From Bacteroidaceae bacterium (GTDB lineage: Bacteria > Bacteroidota > Bacteroidia > Bacteroidales > Bacteroidaceae): DNA of 64,000 nt. The translations under genes and the position numbers were made by a program. The DNA is taken from the NCBI GenBank assembly GCA_017525235.1, contig JAFXTC010000031.1, positions 83,587 through 147,586 on the forward strand, given 5' to 3'. Below, piece after piece: positions 44,331-53,800 of this stretch (position 1 is the stretch's first letter; the number at the start of each line of letters is the position of its first letter). Below the pieces are notes generated by a model. The model had not been told where the DNA came from. It saw only the letters and a list, made by a program, of their open reading frames with translations, and ran no database searches.

Positions 44331-46229
44331 ATGATGGACTCTTTAGAGACTAATGTAACTACTGCCCCCGAGCAGTCTTCTGAGATTACAGAGATGAATG
44401 CAGCACCTGCAGTGCCCGAAACAGTTGAAGAACCCGAAACGGTTGAAGAACCTGAAACAGTTGAAGAACCCGAAACGGTTGAAGAACCCGAAACAACTGC
44501 CGACCCCGCAGTGCCTGTGTACACAACAAAGGAAGAAGTTGTTAACCGCGTAAAGGAAATTGCACAAAGCGAAGACTTGGCTGAGAAGCAAGAACTTGAC
44601 CTGCTGAAACAACTTTTCTATAAGTTCCACAACACAGAAATACAAGAGGCTCGAAAAGCCTTTATCGAAGGCGGCGGTGAACCCGAAAAGTTCGAGCCGC
44701 AGATCGATCCGTTGGAACCCGAGTTCCGCGCTTCTATGCAGTTGATTCGCGACAGAAGGGCTGCAGCCCAAGAGGAATTGGAACGTCAGAAGGCAGAGAA
44801 TCTGAAGAGGAAACTTGAAATACTCGACCGCATTCAACAATTGGCTTCCACTCCGGAAGAAGCCAACAGCACCTTTGATGAATTCAAAGCCTTGCAAGCA
44901 GAATGGAAAGAGATTAAACAGGTTCCAGCCGAGCGCGCTACCGAACTTTGGAAAAACTATCAGTTATACGTAGAGCAGTTCTATGATTTACTGAAGTTAG
45001 GCCATGAATTGCGCGACTATGACTTCCGCAAGAATCTTGAGGCCAAGACCCGCTTGTGCGAAGAGGCCGAGGCCCTCATACAGGCTCCCGAAGTAGTTGC
45101 AGCCTACAACCAAATGCTTATCCTGAATCAGGAATGGAAAGAGACCGGTCCCGTTGCCCGTGAGTTCCGCGAGGAAATATGGAACCGCTTCAAGACAGCA
45201 ACAACAGCCATATACAAGCGTCATCAGGATTTCTTCGAGGCACGCAAGGCAAAGGAAGAAGAGAATCTGGCACAGAAGACCGCGTTGTGCGAACAGTTGG
45301 AAGCCATCTCAACAGATGAGCTGAAAACTTCATCGGAATGGGACGAGATAACCAAGAAGATTATCGAAATGCAGGCCGCCTGGAAAACCATCGGTTTTGC
45401 ACCGCAAAAAATGAATACCGCCATCTTCGAGCGTTTCCGCAAAGGATGCGACGCCTTCTTCGAGAAAAAGGCACAGTTCTTCCAGAATCTGAAGGAAAGC
45501 CTGAACGAGAACCTGGCCAAGAAGAAAGCATTGGTAGAAAAAGCTGAGTCGCTGAAGGACAGCACCGAGTGGCGCAGCACCGGAGACATCCTCGTCAACC
45601 TGCAAAAGCAGTGGAAGGAAATCGGTAATGTGCCCCACAAGTATTCCGAGGAGCTATGGAAGCGCTTTGTGGGTGCTTGCGACCAGTTCTTCGAAGCTCG
45701 CCAGCAGGCCACAGCCGGTGTACGCGATGAGCAGAATGCCAACAAGGAGCAAAAACTGGGTATCATAGAGCAACTGAAGGAACTGGCCGAAAAGGGAGGC
45801 GAGGAAATAATGCAGCAGGTAAAGGAATTGCAGAAAAAGTGGAACGAGGTGGGTCATGTGCCTTTCCGCGACAAGGACAAGCTCTACAAAGACTATCGCG
45901 AGGTTTGCGACAAAATTTATGGTGCCCTCAATGCCTCTCAGGCCAAGCGCCACTTGAGCAACTTCCGCAACAACCTAGCTCAGAAAATAGAGAAAGAAGG
46001 CGGCAGCCTCAGCAATGAACGTCAGCGTATGATGCGTGCTTACGAACGTATGCGCGACGAGCTGAACACTTACGAGAACAACTTGGGATTCCTCTCTAGC
46101 AGCAGCAAGAAGGGCAACACCTTGGTTGATAGCATGAAGAAGAAAGTTGAGAAACTTCGCGATGAACTCTCACTTTTGGCCCAGAAGATTAAGGCTGTAG
46201 ATGAGCAGATAGCCAACGAAGGAAAGTAA
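44331..46229 (+). CDS. DUF349-repeat protein with a PETVEE repeat tract
   Basis: The 632-residue protein is largely alpha-helical. From residue 140 on it contains at least five copies of the roughly 70-residue DUF349 repeat (recurring W-K-E/T-x-G/A-x-V-P-x-x, as in EWKEIKQVPAERATELWKNY and QWKEIGNVPHKYSEELWKRF). DUF349 proteins are soluble coiled-coil-like proteins of poorly known role. Residues 29-56 are four copies of PETVEE plus PETT. The N-terminal region is disordered and acidic. It is monocistronic with a strong terminator. Confidence 0.82.
   Translation: MMDSLETNVTTAPEQSSEITEMNAAPAVPETVEEPETVEEPETVEEPETVEEPETTADPAVPVYTTKEEVVNRVKEIAQSEDLAEKQELDLLKQLFYKFHNTEIQEARKAFIEGGGEPEKFEPQIDPLEPEFRASMQLIRDRRAAAQEELERQKAENLKRKLEILDRIQQLASTPEEANSTFDEFKALQAEWKEIKQVPAERATELWKNYQLYVEQFYDLLKLGHELRDYDFRKNLEAKTRLCEEAEALIQAPEVVAAYNQMLILNQEWKETGPVAREFREEIWNRFKTATTAIYKRHQDFFEARKAKEEENLAQKTALCEQLEAISTDELKTSSEWDEITKKIIEMQAAWKTIGFAPQKMNTAIFERFRKGCDAFFEKKAQFFQNLKESLNENLAKKKALVEKAESLKDSTEWRSTGDILVNLQKQWKEIGNVPHKYSEELWKRFVGACDQFFEARQQATAGVRDEQNANKEQKLGIIEQLKELAEKGGEEIMQQVKELQKKWNEVGHVPFRDKDKLYKDYREVCDKIYGALNASQAKRHLSNFRNNLAQKIEKEGGSLSNERQRMMRAYERMRDELNTYENNLGFLSSSSKKGNTLVDSMKKKVEKLRDELSLLAQKIKAVDEQIANEGK
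44415..44498 (+). repeat. 18-bp tandem repeat encoding PETVEE
   Basis: Four full 18-bp units plus a partial one are present. Silent differences alternate (ACA, ACG, ACA, ACG), so the array looks like duplication of a 36-bp double unit. Confidence 0.85.
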
Positions 46230-46247
46230 AATACATTTTGTATATAT

Positions 46248-46283
46248 AACAATAAAGCCCTCATTTCTGAGGGCTTTATTGTT
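46248..46283. terminator. Bidirectional terminator between the DUF349 gene and fumarase
   Basis: AACAATAAAGCCCTCA and TGAGGGCTTTATTGTT form a perfect 16-bp stem with loop TTTC. It serves both convergent genes. Confidence 0.9.
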
Positions 46284-46287
46284 ACAA

Positions 46288-47928
46288 TTACTTGCAAGCC
46301 GGACACCAAGGCTTGAGTTGCTGGAAGAAGTCGTTACCCTTGTCATCTACAAGGATGAAGGCGGGGAAGTCCTCTACATCAATCTTCCAAATGGCTTCCA
46401 TACCCAACTCAGGATATTCCACACACTCAATGCTCTTAATGCTGCTCTGACTCAGCACAGCAGCCACACCACCAATAGTTCCAAGATAGAAACCGCCGTG
46501 TTTCTTGCAGGCATCGGTCACCTGTTGTGTGCGGTTACCCTTGGCAATCATTACCAAAGACGCACCATTAGCCTGGAATTCATCTACATAGGGGTCCATA
46601 CGGTTGGCCGTTGTGGGACCCATAGAACCGCAAGGATAACCGGCAGGAGTCTTGGCAGGGCCGGCATACAGTACCGGATAATCCTTGAAGTACTGAGGCA
46701 TACCCTCACCAGCATCTAAGCGAGCTTTTAACTTAGCATGAGCAATATCACGGGCTACAATGATGGTTCCCTTCAGATTTACGCGAGTGCTGACGGGGTA
46801 CTTGGTCAGTTCGGCACGAACTGCATCAATACCCTTGTTCAAATCTATCTCTATGCCCTTAGGACCTTCGCCCGGATTACGCAATTCCTCTGGAATCAAC
46901 TCTGTTGGGTTGCTATCCATTTTCTCAATCCATATACCGTCCTCGTTGATCTTAGCCTTGATGTTACGGTCGGCAGAGCAACTGACACCCATACCAACGG
47001 GCAGAGAAGCACCATGACGAGGCAGACGAATCACGCGAATGTCATGAGCCAAATATTTTCCTCCGAACTGAGCACCTAAGCCAATCTTCTGAGCTTCCTT
47101 CAAGAGCTTCTCTTCGAGGTCGATGTCACGAAAAGCGCGACCCGTCTCATCGCCTGTGGTAGGCAGATTGTCGTAGTACTTGATGGAGCCAAGCTTCACG
47201 GTCAGCAGGTTCTTCTCAGCGCTAGTACCGCCAATCACGAAACAGATGTGATAGGGAGGACAGGCTGCTGTGCCCAGATGCTTCATCTCTTCAACCAACC
47301 ATGGCAGCAATGTCTTCTCGTTTTGGATGAGCGCTTTTGTCATGGGGTAAAAATAGGTTTTGTTGGCAGAACCACCGCCCTTGGCTACGCAGATGAAACG
47401 ATACTCGGCACCTTCCACTGCTTCAATGTCAATCTGGGCTGGCAGGTTACACTTGGTATTCACCTCATCGTACATATTCAACGGTGCATTTTGGGAGTAA
47501 CGTAGGTTGTCCTGAGTGAAGGTGTTGAAAACACCACGGGAGAGTGCTTCTTCATCCTCAAAACCTGTCCAAACCTGTTGACCCTTCTCGCCATGAATGA
47601 TAGCGGTACCTGTATCCTGGCAGAAAGGCAGAATGCCCTTGGCTGCCACATCGGCATTGCGAAGGAACTGCAGTGCCACATACTTATCGTTCTCACTTGC
47701 TTCGGGGTCGTTCAGCACCTTGGCAACCTGCAAGTTGTGTTCGCGGCGCAGCATGAACTCCACATCGTGGAAGCATTGCTGAGCCAACAAGGTCAAGGCT
47801 TCCTTGCTTACCTTCAGAATCTTGTGACCCTCGAATTCGCTTACGCTTACCCCCTCCTTCGTCAGGAGGCGATACTCGGTCTTGTCCTCGCCCATCTGGA
47901 ACATTGGGGCATACTTGAAATCAACCAT
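46288..47928 (-). CDS. fumA: Fumarate hydratase, class I (iron-sulfur)
   Basis: The 546-residue enzyme interconverts fumarate and malate using an oxygen-sensitive 4Fe-4S cluster. The cluster cysteines are expected in [20 protein letters not shown] and [10 protein letters not shown], all present. The N-terminal alpha and C-terminal beta domains are fused ([28 protein letters not shown]), as in the single-chain class I enzymes. In Bacteroidales it works in the reductive branch leading to succinate. A GC-rich palindrome lies in its leader. Confidence 0.95.
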   Translation of the reverse strand: MVDFKYAPMFQMGEDKTEYRLLTKEGVSVSEFEGHKILKVSKEALTLLAQQCFHDVEFMLRREHNLQVAKVLNDPEASENDKYVALQFLRNADVAAKGILPFCQDTGTAIIHGEKGQQVWTGFEDEEALSRGVFNTFTQDNLRYSQNAPLNMYDEVNTKCNLPAQIDIEAVEGAEYRFICVAKGGGSANKTYFYPMTKALIQNEKTLLPWLVEEMKHLGTAACPPYHICFVIGGTSAEKNLLTVKLGSIKYYDNLPTTGDETGRAFRDIDLEEKLLKEAQKIGLGAQFGGKYLAHDIRVIRLPRHGASLPVGMGVSCSADRNIKAKINEDGIWIEKMDSNPTELIPEELRNPGEGPKGIEIDLNKGIDAVRAELTKYPVSTRVNLKGTIIVARDIAHAKLKARLDAGEGMPQYFKDYPVLYAGPAKTPAGYPCGSMGPTTANRMDPYVDEFQANGASLVMIAKGNRTQQVTDACKKHGGFYLGTIGGVAAVLSQSSIKSIECVEYPELGMEAIWKIDVEDFPAFILVDDKGNDFFQQLKPWCPACK

Positions 47929-47938
47929 ATATGTGGAC

Positions 47939-47973
47939 CCTCTCCCTAACCCTCTCCCGTCAAGGGCGAGGGA
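47939..47973. repeat. GC-rich palindromic element in the fumarase leader
   Basis: CCCTCTCCCTAACCCTCTCC then CGTCAAGGGCGAGGG folds by CCCTC/GAGGG and CCC/GGG. It belongs to the same family as 6530-6563. A second tiny hairpin, CTGC-TTC-GCAG, follows at 47974-47984. Confidence 0.7.
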
Positions 47974-48050
47974 ACTGCTTCGCAGGGTCTTGGGCAGTTG
48001 TATTTTTATTTTATTTTATTCTATTCTTTCTCACATAGAGTCATAGGAGG

Positions 48051-50537
48051 CTATTTCGAAAACTTGAACTGCAAGCGATTGCCATCAGCTTTGACAACCT
48101 CTATGATATAGATACCAGGCAGATAGCCGACAGTATTGTAGGACGAAGCCTGTGGTATCATGTCTACCAAGGCTCCGGCACTATTATAGACTGCCATACG
48201 TGCAGCCCAAGGCAGATGTAGCGTCTGTCCTTCCCATTTTGGCTGAGGCTGTAGAACAGCATTCAGGGAAGTTTCTTTGTCTATAATCTGCATAGGGATG
48301 TCCATGGCAAAACCCTTAAACATTTCGCCACAGGGAGCCGGTACATCCTTCCAAGAGTCGGCAAAGCAGATGCGCAAACGTGAGAGACCGGAAGTAGCTT
48401 TCGCAGGCACACGAACAGAAAAGGTGTGGTTCAGTATCGCAGTATTCTCGCTCTTGGCATTCCCCAATGTGGCAACCTTCTCTGATGTTGTGGAATCAAA
48501 TATGCTGTCACAGTTCCAGTCGGCATAGATAACCTGACGGCACCACCGCAGGTCATCATCGTTCTGGGCTGCCACAGTTTTTAGCCTAAATGTCTTACCC
48601 GCTTCAACCACGATGGGAGTAGCCACACAGACATAACCAGTCGTGCTTGGTGTCGTGGTATTGTAATCCAGATTCTGCAGACAATTGGTTGTTGTAACAC
48701 TGGTAAGCCAACGTTTCTGTATGGCAACATCGCGTTTTTCGTCGTCGAGCATCACCTCGCAATAATCGAAAATATCTTCAGCAGGAGGCTCGGGAGCATT
48801 GTTGAGCACACTCTCCAAATAATTAATCCGCCTAGAAGCTGGGTCCATATAGGTAATAACACTAGAACGAAAGGCCTCTACAGCCTTATTAAGTTTCGAC
48901 AGTGCTTTGGTATCACCGTTCTGTTTATATTCCTCACGGAGAATCCGGATCTTCTCGGTCTGTTGGATACCTTCTATGAAGCGTTCCCAACGAACACTAC
49001 TACGCGGACCCGGGTAGATGCAGTAGGTGTCGCCTGGCGCGAAGTATTTAAACCGACTGTCCGTAAGCGGTTTCTCTGGCCAGTTCATCCACGACCAATG
49101 CAAGAAGCCATCGAAGTCGTTTGCCACGGAAAAGATAGGCAGGAAGGCGGCTTCGGCAGGCAGACTGTTGGTGAAGATATTGGGTTTCTTGGTGGAGCAG
49201 CAGGTATAAGTCGTTGAATACCATCCCTTCGCACGGCGAGCTGCCAACTCTGTCGCGGAGAATGTCTGCCAGAAAGAAATACAATAATCGGCCAGCTTGT
49301 CCACCAATTCATTATGATAATGTCCTGCCAATGCCATTCGGAATCCGGGAACAGCCTCCTGCGCCACATTATAGGCCTCCAACATATTCGTTACATCGCG
49401 TTCATCCATGGCGATGAGCGTCTTCTCGAACCAGCCTTTCTCGCGCAGATGTGCAGCAAAAGAAACGAGGAAAGCACCCCATAGTTCCTTGTAATCGGTA
49501 GCCGATGTAGTTGTCTTTAGCGCAACTTCTTTTTTTTGAGCTTCATCGTAATAACGGAACGTCATATCCCAAGGTATCATCGTGAAACAGTCTATCTGCT
49601 TGTCTATCCCGCAGGAAGCCATGAACTCCACCCATCGGTCAAAAATGCTATAATCGTAGCTCCATGTACCATCTTGCCGCTTAGTGGTCTTTATCATCGG
49701 GTCGAATTTATCATAGCTCTGGCTCCCCCAAGGCTCATAAAAAAGAATGGCAGAAACCACACTCTCACCTGCACGGGCCAGCAGTTCCATATAAGGACGA
49801 AGCAGTTCAAAGTGCTTGTCGCTCCAACGGGCCACATTTTCGTAACGTGACACCGAATAGGGCTGCTGCCAGAAATCTAGATGAAAACTCTGCTCACTAG
49901 GCAGTGGCAAAAGCTTATCTTGGATATTTACGCGAAGATTCAGTTGTGCAACGGTTGTCTGCGAAGCTGCATCCAGCACGTCCAACGTTAGGGTATACAG
50001 ACCCGGTTGTGCATCACGTGGCACCTCTAAAGTAAGCCAGACAGGACGTGTGCTGCAAGAGGTCAGGGCAAGCGAACTCTCCAGATCAATGACATCCGGC
50101 ACCAGATATGGTGTCAAATCGCTGGGATGAGTTCCGCAAGTTTTAAACTCATCAGTTAGCACATATCGAAGGAAGCGGGCAGTACACTGCTCTGCAGGAA
50201 TAACGGCATTCTCGCCAACCCAGTCTGAAGTACGTAACGAAAGCTTCTTGACAGCAACAGGAGAAAACAGCACTGCTTCAACGCCTACACGCTCCCCACG
50301 CCAAGCATAGACTATCGTGTCGGTTCTCACACGCAACTGAGGCACAGCCGTCTTTACATAGTGAACATCGCGTGAAGCCCAACTCACATATAGTCGCTGC
50401 TCCAACTGCTGCCACAGTTCCTTGTCAGGTCGCACGCCATCATCAGCTTCTGTATAGCTCTTTCCTGCCACTGTGGCATGAAGATTCGTTGTCAAAAGCA
50501 ACCATGCCATAATTACCAAGCAACACTTGTCTCTCAT
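48051..50537 (-). CDS. Secreted DUF4091 glycoside-hydrolase-like protein with GEVED-like and T9SS sorting domains
   Basis: The 828-residue protein has a signal peptide (VIMAWLLLTTNLHATVA). A central region of about 230-560 resembles DUF4091, a family of predicted glycosidases (YEPWGSQSYDKFD, HWSWMNWPEKP). A beta-sandwich of about 640-745 resembles GEVED domains (QVIYADWNCDSIFD, LRICFADSW). The end (AVYNSAGALVDM, GIYIIEVVKADGNRLQFKFSK) is a type A C-terminal sorting domain of T9SS cargo. The ATG at 50537 is preferred over an in-frame TTG at 50555. It follows hflX by 28 nt. Confidence 0.8.
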   Translation of the reverse strand: MRDKCCLVIMAWLLLTTNLHATVAGKSYTEADDGVRPDKELWQQLEQRLYVSWASRDVHYVKTAVPQLRVRTDTIVYAWRGERVGVEAVLFSPVAVKKLSLRTSDWVGENAVIPAEQCTARFLRYVLTDEFKTCGTHPSDLTPYLVPDVIDLESSLALTSCSTRPVWLTLEVPRDAQPGLYTLTLDVLDAASQTTVAQLNLRVNIQDKLLPLPSEQSFHLDFWQQPYSVSRYENVARWSDKHFELLRPYMELLARAGESVVSAILFYEPWGSQSYDKFDPMIKTTKRQDGTWSYDYSIFDRWVEFMASCGIDKQIDCFTMIPWDMTFRYYDEAQKKEVALKTTTSATDYKELWGAFLVSFAAHLREKGWFEKTLIAMDERDVTNMLEAYNVAQEAVPGFRMALAGHYHNELVDKLADYCISFWQTFSATELAARRAKGWYSTTYTCCSTKKPNIFTNSLPAEAAFLPIFSVANDFDGFLHWSWMNWPEKPLTDSRFKYFAPGDTYCIYPGPRSSVRWERFIEGIQQTEKIRILREEYKQNGDTKALSKLNKAVEAFRSSVITYMDPASRRINYLESVLNNAPEPPAEDIFDYCEVMLDDEKRDVAIQKRWLTSVTTTNCLQNLDYNTTTPSTTGYVCVATPIVVEAGKTFRLKTVAAQNDDDLRWCRQVIYADWNCDSIFDSTTSEKVATLGNAKSENTAILNHTFSVRVPAKATSGLSRLRICFADSWKDVPAPCGEMFKGFAMDIPMQIIDKETSLNAVLQPQPKWEGQTLHLPWAARMAVYNSAGALVDMIPQASSYNTVGYLPGIYIIEVVKADGNRLQFKFSK

Positions 50538-50565
50538 AGTACTCGCAACTATCAATGTTCAATGA

Positions 50566-51828
50566 CTAACTCTCCTCGTAATGTTGAAACAAAAAGTCGT
50601 TGTAGGGGTATTTCTGCACATGCAGTTCCCTTACCTTATTATAAAGAACCTGTTTCATGGTCTCTAGATTTGTTTTCTCCTGTGCCGAGATGAACAGACA
50701 GTCGCCGTTCAGACGCGACATCCAAGTACGAGTCAACTCGTCCAGCGACACGTTCTTTGCTGTTGGCGGAGTCAGGTCGTCGGCATCCTTCTCCTCCCAT
50801 GTATAGGCATCTATCTTGTTAAAGATAACCATCGAAGGTTTATCGGCACAACCCAAATCAGACAGAGTCTTCTCCACCACCTTAATTTGGTCTTCGAAAT
50901 CAGGGTGCGAGATATCCACCACGTGTAGGAGGAAATCGGCCTCACGCACCTCATCCAGCGTGCTCTTGAAAGAATCCACCAGATCAGTAGGCAGCTTGCG
51001 AATGAATCCTACTGTATCCGAGAGCAGGAAAGGCAGATTGTCTACAATCACTTTACGAACCGTAGTATCCAGTGTTGCAAAGAGTTTGTTCTCGGCAAAC
51101 ACCTCGCTTTTGGAAAGCAGGTTCATCAGCGTACTCTTTCCCACATTGGTGTAACCCACCAGCGCCACACGAATCATCCTGCCACGGTTGCTGCGTTGTG
51201 TTGTCTTCTGACGGTCAATGTCAGCCAGTCGCTGCTTGAGCAGACTCATGCGGTTCAGAATAATACGACGGTCCATCTCCAACTGAGTCTCACCTGGTCC
51301 ACGCAAACCAACCGAGCCTTTTCCGCCTCCGCTTCCAGAACCACCACCCTGTCGTTCAAGGTGTGTCCAAAGACGTTGCAGGCGGGGTAGCATGTAGCGG
51401 TACTGCGCCAATTCAACCTGCGTTTTGGCATTGGCAGTCTGAGCACGCATAGCAAAGATGTCAAGGATAAGAGACGTACGGTCCAGTACCTTCACCTTCA
51501 ACTCGTTTTCAATGTTACGCAACTGCTTGGCACTCAGTTCGTCATCGAAAATGACCATGTCCACCTCACGCTCAGCATCCTCCTCTGCTTCAATATAGGC
51601 TCTTATCTCCTGCAGTTTACCTATACCCAGATAGGTTACGCTGCTGGGACCATTCATGCGCTGTGTAAAACGTTTTATGGTCTCTGCTCCTGCCGTCTCG
51701 GCAAGGAACTCCAGTTCATCAAGATATTCTTTAGTCTTACGCTCATTCTGATCGGGCGTGATAAGACCTACCAATATCGCCTTCTCCGGGCGTGTCTCCA
51801 CCACATTGTGGAACTTTACGTCCGACAT
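50566..51828 (-). CDS. hflX: Ribosome-associated GTPase HflX
   Basis: HflX splits stalled 70S ribosomes and is linked to heat and stress recovery. The 420 residues show an N-terminal nucleotide-binding domain (GIGKLQEIRAYIE), the glycine-rich linker RQGGGSGSGGGKGS with GPGETQLE, and the G domain with GYTNVGKSTL (G1), DTVGF (G3) and NKIDAY (G4). An upstream in-frame ATG at 51891 adds 21 residues of no homology, so 51828 (MSDVKFHNVVE) is chosen; the longer form cannot be excluded. Confidence 0.92.
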   Translation of the reverse strand: MSDVKFHNVVETRPEKAILVGLITPDQNERKTKEYLDELEFLAETAGAETIKRFTQRMNGPSSVTYLGIGKLQEIRAYIEAEEDAEREVDMVIFDDELSAKQLRNIENELKVKVLDRTSLILDIFAMRAQTANAKTQVELAQYRYMLPRLQRLWTHLERQGGGSGSGGGKGSVGLRGPGETQLEMDRRIILNRMSLLKQRLADIDRQKTTQRSNRGRMIRVALVGYTNVGKSTLMNLLSKSEVFAENKLFATLDTTVRKVIVDNLPFLLSDTVGFIRKLPTDLVDSFKSTLDEVREADFLLHVVDISHPDFEDQIKVVEKTLSDLGCADKPSMVIFNKIDAYTWEEKDADDLTPPTAKNVSLDELTRTWMSRLNGDCLFISAQEKTNLETMKQVLYNKVRELHVQKYPYNDFLFQHYEES

Positions 51829-51908
51829 GCCGTCTTCAAAAGGTAAAGACGACCGACTTGAATTATAATGTTTACTTCTACTTGTCTTCAACTCTCAGCT
51901 CTAAACTT

Positions 51909-51936
51909 TCCCTCCCCCTAAGGGGGCCAGGGGGGT
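51909..51936. repeat. GC-rich palindromic element upstream of hflX
   Basis: CCCTCCCCCTAAGGGGGCCA followed by GGGGGGTC has a 5-bp CCCCC/GGGGG stem and resembles the other GC-rich palindromes of the window. Confidence 0.6.
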
Positions 51937-51942
51937 CTATTC

Positions 51943-51998
51943 TTCACTCTTCATTCTTCACTTTTCACTCTTCACTCTTCATTCTTCACTCTTCACTT
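51943..51998. repeat. TTCACTC/TTCATTC tandem array after the lipoprotein gene
   Basis: About seven units of an 8-9 bp word begin directly after the stop of the coiled-coil lipoprotein gene on the minus strand (there as GTGAAGA and ATGAAGA). Confidence 0.75.
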
Positions 51999-52852
51999 TA
52001 TTTAACCTGCACTACCAGATACCTGCCTGTACTCCAGAATTTAACTGGGTCAGAGATGTGCAACTCATACAACCCCTTGCTATCCTTAACCATCTGATAG
52101 CTGCCAGAGGGATGATTAGAGAGAATGGAAGCACTCTTGCTATAAAACTTAATTGTCTTATCGTAGCGAATATCAATCTGGGTAAAATAGTCCTTGTTAA
52201 AGTTTCCATCACGCAGCACATCACCGTTTGAAAGAATCTTCTGTTCCTTCAGTTCTGCCTTTGTGCCAAATACGAACCATGCGGTATTCAACTGTTTCTC
52301 TTGTGTAGCAACAGTCTCCGCCTTGCTCTTATTCTCTTCTGTAAGGGCATTCACATCCTCATTAAGGGCATTAATCTGTTCGCCTTGTGCAGCCAGTTGA
52401 GCATCCTTCTCTGCCAACGTAGCCTCCAGTTCCTGAATGCGTTTGTTCTGTGCTTCCATCTGAGCCTGCAGGTTTTCTACAGTCTTCTTCAGTTTCTCGG
52501 CATTGAAGGTACTGGCACGCAACTTCTCTTTCAATTGGGCAATCATGTCCTTGTTCTGCTGCATTGCCTCGCGTATGAACTGCATATTCTCACGTATCAC
52601 CTCTTTGTTGCTGGCACTCTCAGGACTTGCATCTGCAACAGTTACACGTCCCTCAGCCTCATTGATGCGTCTGATACCCTCCTGTACCTCATCAAAAGTA
52701 CCCATGATATCATTCAGTTCCATATCTTTCTCATTGATAATTCTCTGCAGAGAATCACGCTCCTGCTCGATGGCAGATTCACTCACTTGCTGCCCCTGTC
52801 CACATGAGATCAACAATAAAGTTACTACAGTAACAAATCCAAACTTTTTCAT
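51998..52852 (-). CDS. Coiled-coil lipoprotein of unknown function
   Basis: The 284-residue protein has a lipoprotein signal (VVTLLLISC, Cys17). A long heptad-rich coiled coil covers about residues 25-190 (NAEKLKKTVENLQAQMEAQNKRIQELEATL). A C-terminal beta-rich domain (residues 195-284, ILSNGDVLRDGNFNKDYF, GSYQMVKDSKGLYELHISDPVKFWS) follows. It is probably attached to the outer membrane, with the coiled coil in the periplasm. I cannot assign a role. Confidence 0.75.
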   Translation of the reverse strand: MKKFGFVTVVTLLLISCGQGQQVSESAIEQERDSLQRIINEKDMELNDIMGTFDEVQEGIRRINEAEGRVTVADASPESASNKEVIRENMQFIREAMQQNKDMIAQLKEKLRASTFNAEKLKKTVENLQAQMEAQNKRIQELEATLAEKDAQLAAQGEQINALNEDVNALTEENKSKAETVATQEKQLNTAWFVFGTKAELKEQKILSNGDVLRDGNFNKDYFTQIDIRYDKTIKFYSKSASILSNHPSGSYQMVKDSKGLYELHISDPVKFWSTGRYLVVQVK

Positions 52853-52861
52853 ATCTTTTGT

Positions 52862-53035
52862 TTTAGAAGTTTTCGTTTTTTCTGACCGTTATCGTTCTCG
52901 TTTTCGTTATCATTCGCTAATCGCTAACCGCTAACCGCTAACCTTTTTTCGTTTTCGTTTTCGTTAACTAAAGTCTAAAGTCTAACGCCTAAAGTCTTTT
53001 TGGTTTTCGTTTTCGTTTTCGTTTTCGTTATTGAT
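52862..53035. repeat. Composite array of four short repeat words
   Basis: Almost the whole gap between rsmI and the lipoprotein gene is repeat: CGTTNTC units (52870-52914), CGCTAAC units (52915-52943), CGTTTT units (52950-52966), CTAAAGTC units (52968-52997) and TTTTCG units (53003-53030). Each word is found alone elsewhere in the window. Confidence 0.8.
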
Positions 53036-53710
53036 TCAATTATTGCAGCCCCCCAATACAATCACAAACTCACCTCTGGGTTCATTGGCTTTGAAATGAG
53101 CCAACACCTCTTCCACCGTACCTCTGACACTTTCCTCGTGTATCTTACTGATTTCACGGCATACGCTTACGGGTCTCTCAGGGCCAAATACCTCTCTGAA
53201 TTGCTCCAGTGTTTTTACAATGCGGTGAGGCGACTCGTAGAAGATGATGGTGCGAGGCTCATCAGCTAAAGCATTCAGTCGGCTCTGCCTGCCTTTCTTC
53301 TGAGGCAGGAAACCCTCGAAGCAAAACTTGTCGCAAGGCAGACCGCTGCTTACCAATGCAGGCACAAAAGCTGTCGCCCCTGGCAGGGTTATTACCTCTA
53401 TACCTGCCTTTATTGCCTCACGGGCTACCAAGAAACCCGGGTCGCTGATACCAGGTGTGCCAGCATCACTCACCACAGCCACTGTTTCGCCGCCCTTCAG
53501 TCTTTCCACCACACGGTCCACCGTCTGATGCTCATTGAACTTATGGTAAGAGAGCATAGCATTCTTTATTTCAAAATGCTTCAGTAACACACCGCTCGTA
53601 CGTGTATCCTCGGCTAAAATCAGGTCAGCCTCCTTCAACACCTTCAGCGCTCTGTATGTTATGTCATCCAAATTTCCTACAGGTGTAGGCACCAAGTACA
53701 ATGTTCCCAT
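53036..53710 (-). CDS. rsmI: 16S rRNA (cytidine(1402)-2'-O)-methyltransferase
   Basis: RsmI methylates the ribose of C1402 in 16S rRNA. The 224 residues start MGTLYLVPTPVGNLDDITYRA and contain ILAEDTRTSGVLL, VVSDAGTPGISDPG and FYESPHRIVKTL, the family signatures. An in-frame ATG at 53743 would lie upstream of the -7 box and is rejected. It diverges from tdk. Confidence 0.95.
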   Translation of the reverse strand: MGTLYLVPTPVGNLDDITYRALKVLKEADLILAEDTRTSGVLLKHFEIKNAMLSYHKFNEHQTVDRVVERLKGGETVAVVSDAGTPGISDPGFLVAREAIKAGIEVITLPGATAFVPALVSSGLPCDKFCFEGFLPQKKGRQSRLNALADEPRTIIFYESPHRIVKTLEQFREVFGPERPVSVCREISKIHEESVRGTVEEVLAHFKANEPRGEFVIVLGGCNN

Positions 53711-53730
53711 CCTGATGTGTATATTTGGGG

Positions 53731-53738
53731 CAAATGTA
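53731..53738 (-). promoter_or_regulatory. -7 box TACATTTG for rsmI
   Basis: TACATTTG on the minus strand lies 20 nt before the rsmI ATG at 53710 and matches TAnnTTTG. Confidence 0.55.
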
Positions 53739-53800
53739 TACATAAAAAACGTTATTGTGGATAAATAGGCCGAATTATTTTGATTATTTCAATATTTTTA

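Noticed and set aside
52862-53035. CRISPR array
   Set aside because: The units are 6-8 bp with no spacers and no cas genes are present; the tract is composed of short tandem words.
53711-53743. Longer RsmI start at 53743
   Set aside because: It lies upstream of the -7 box at 53731-53738, and the conserved N-terminus begins at 53710.
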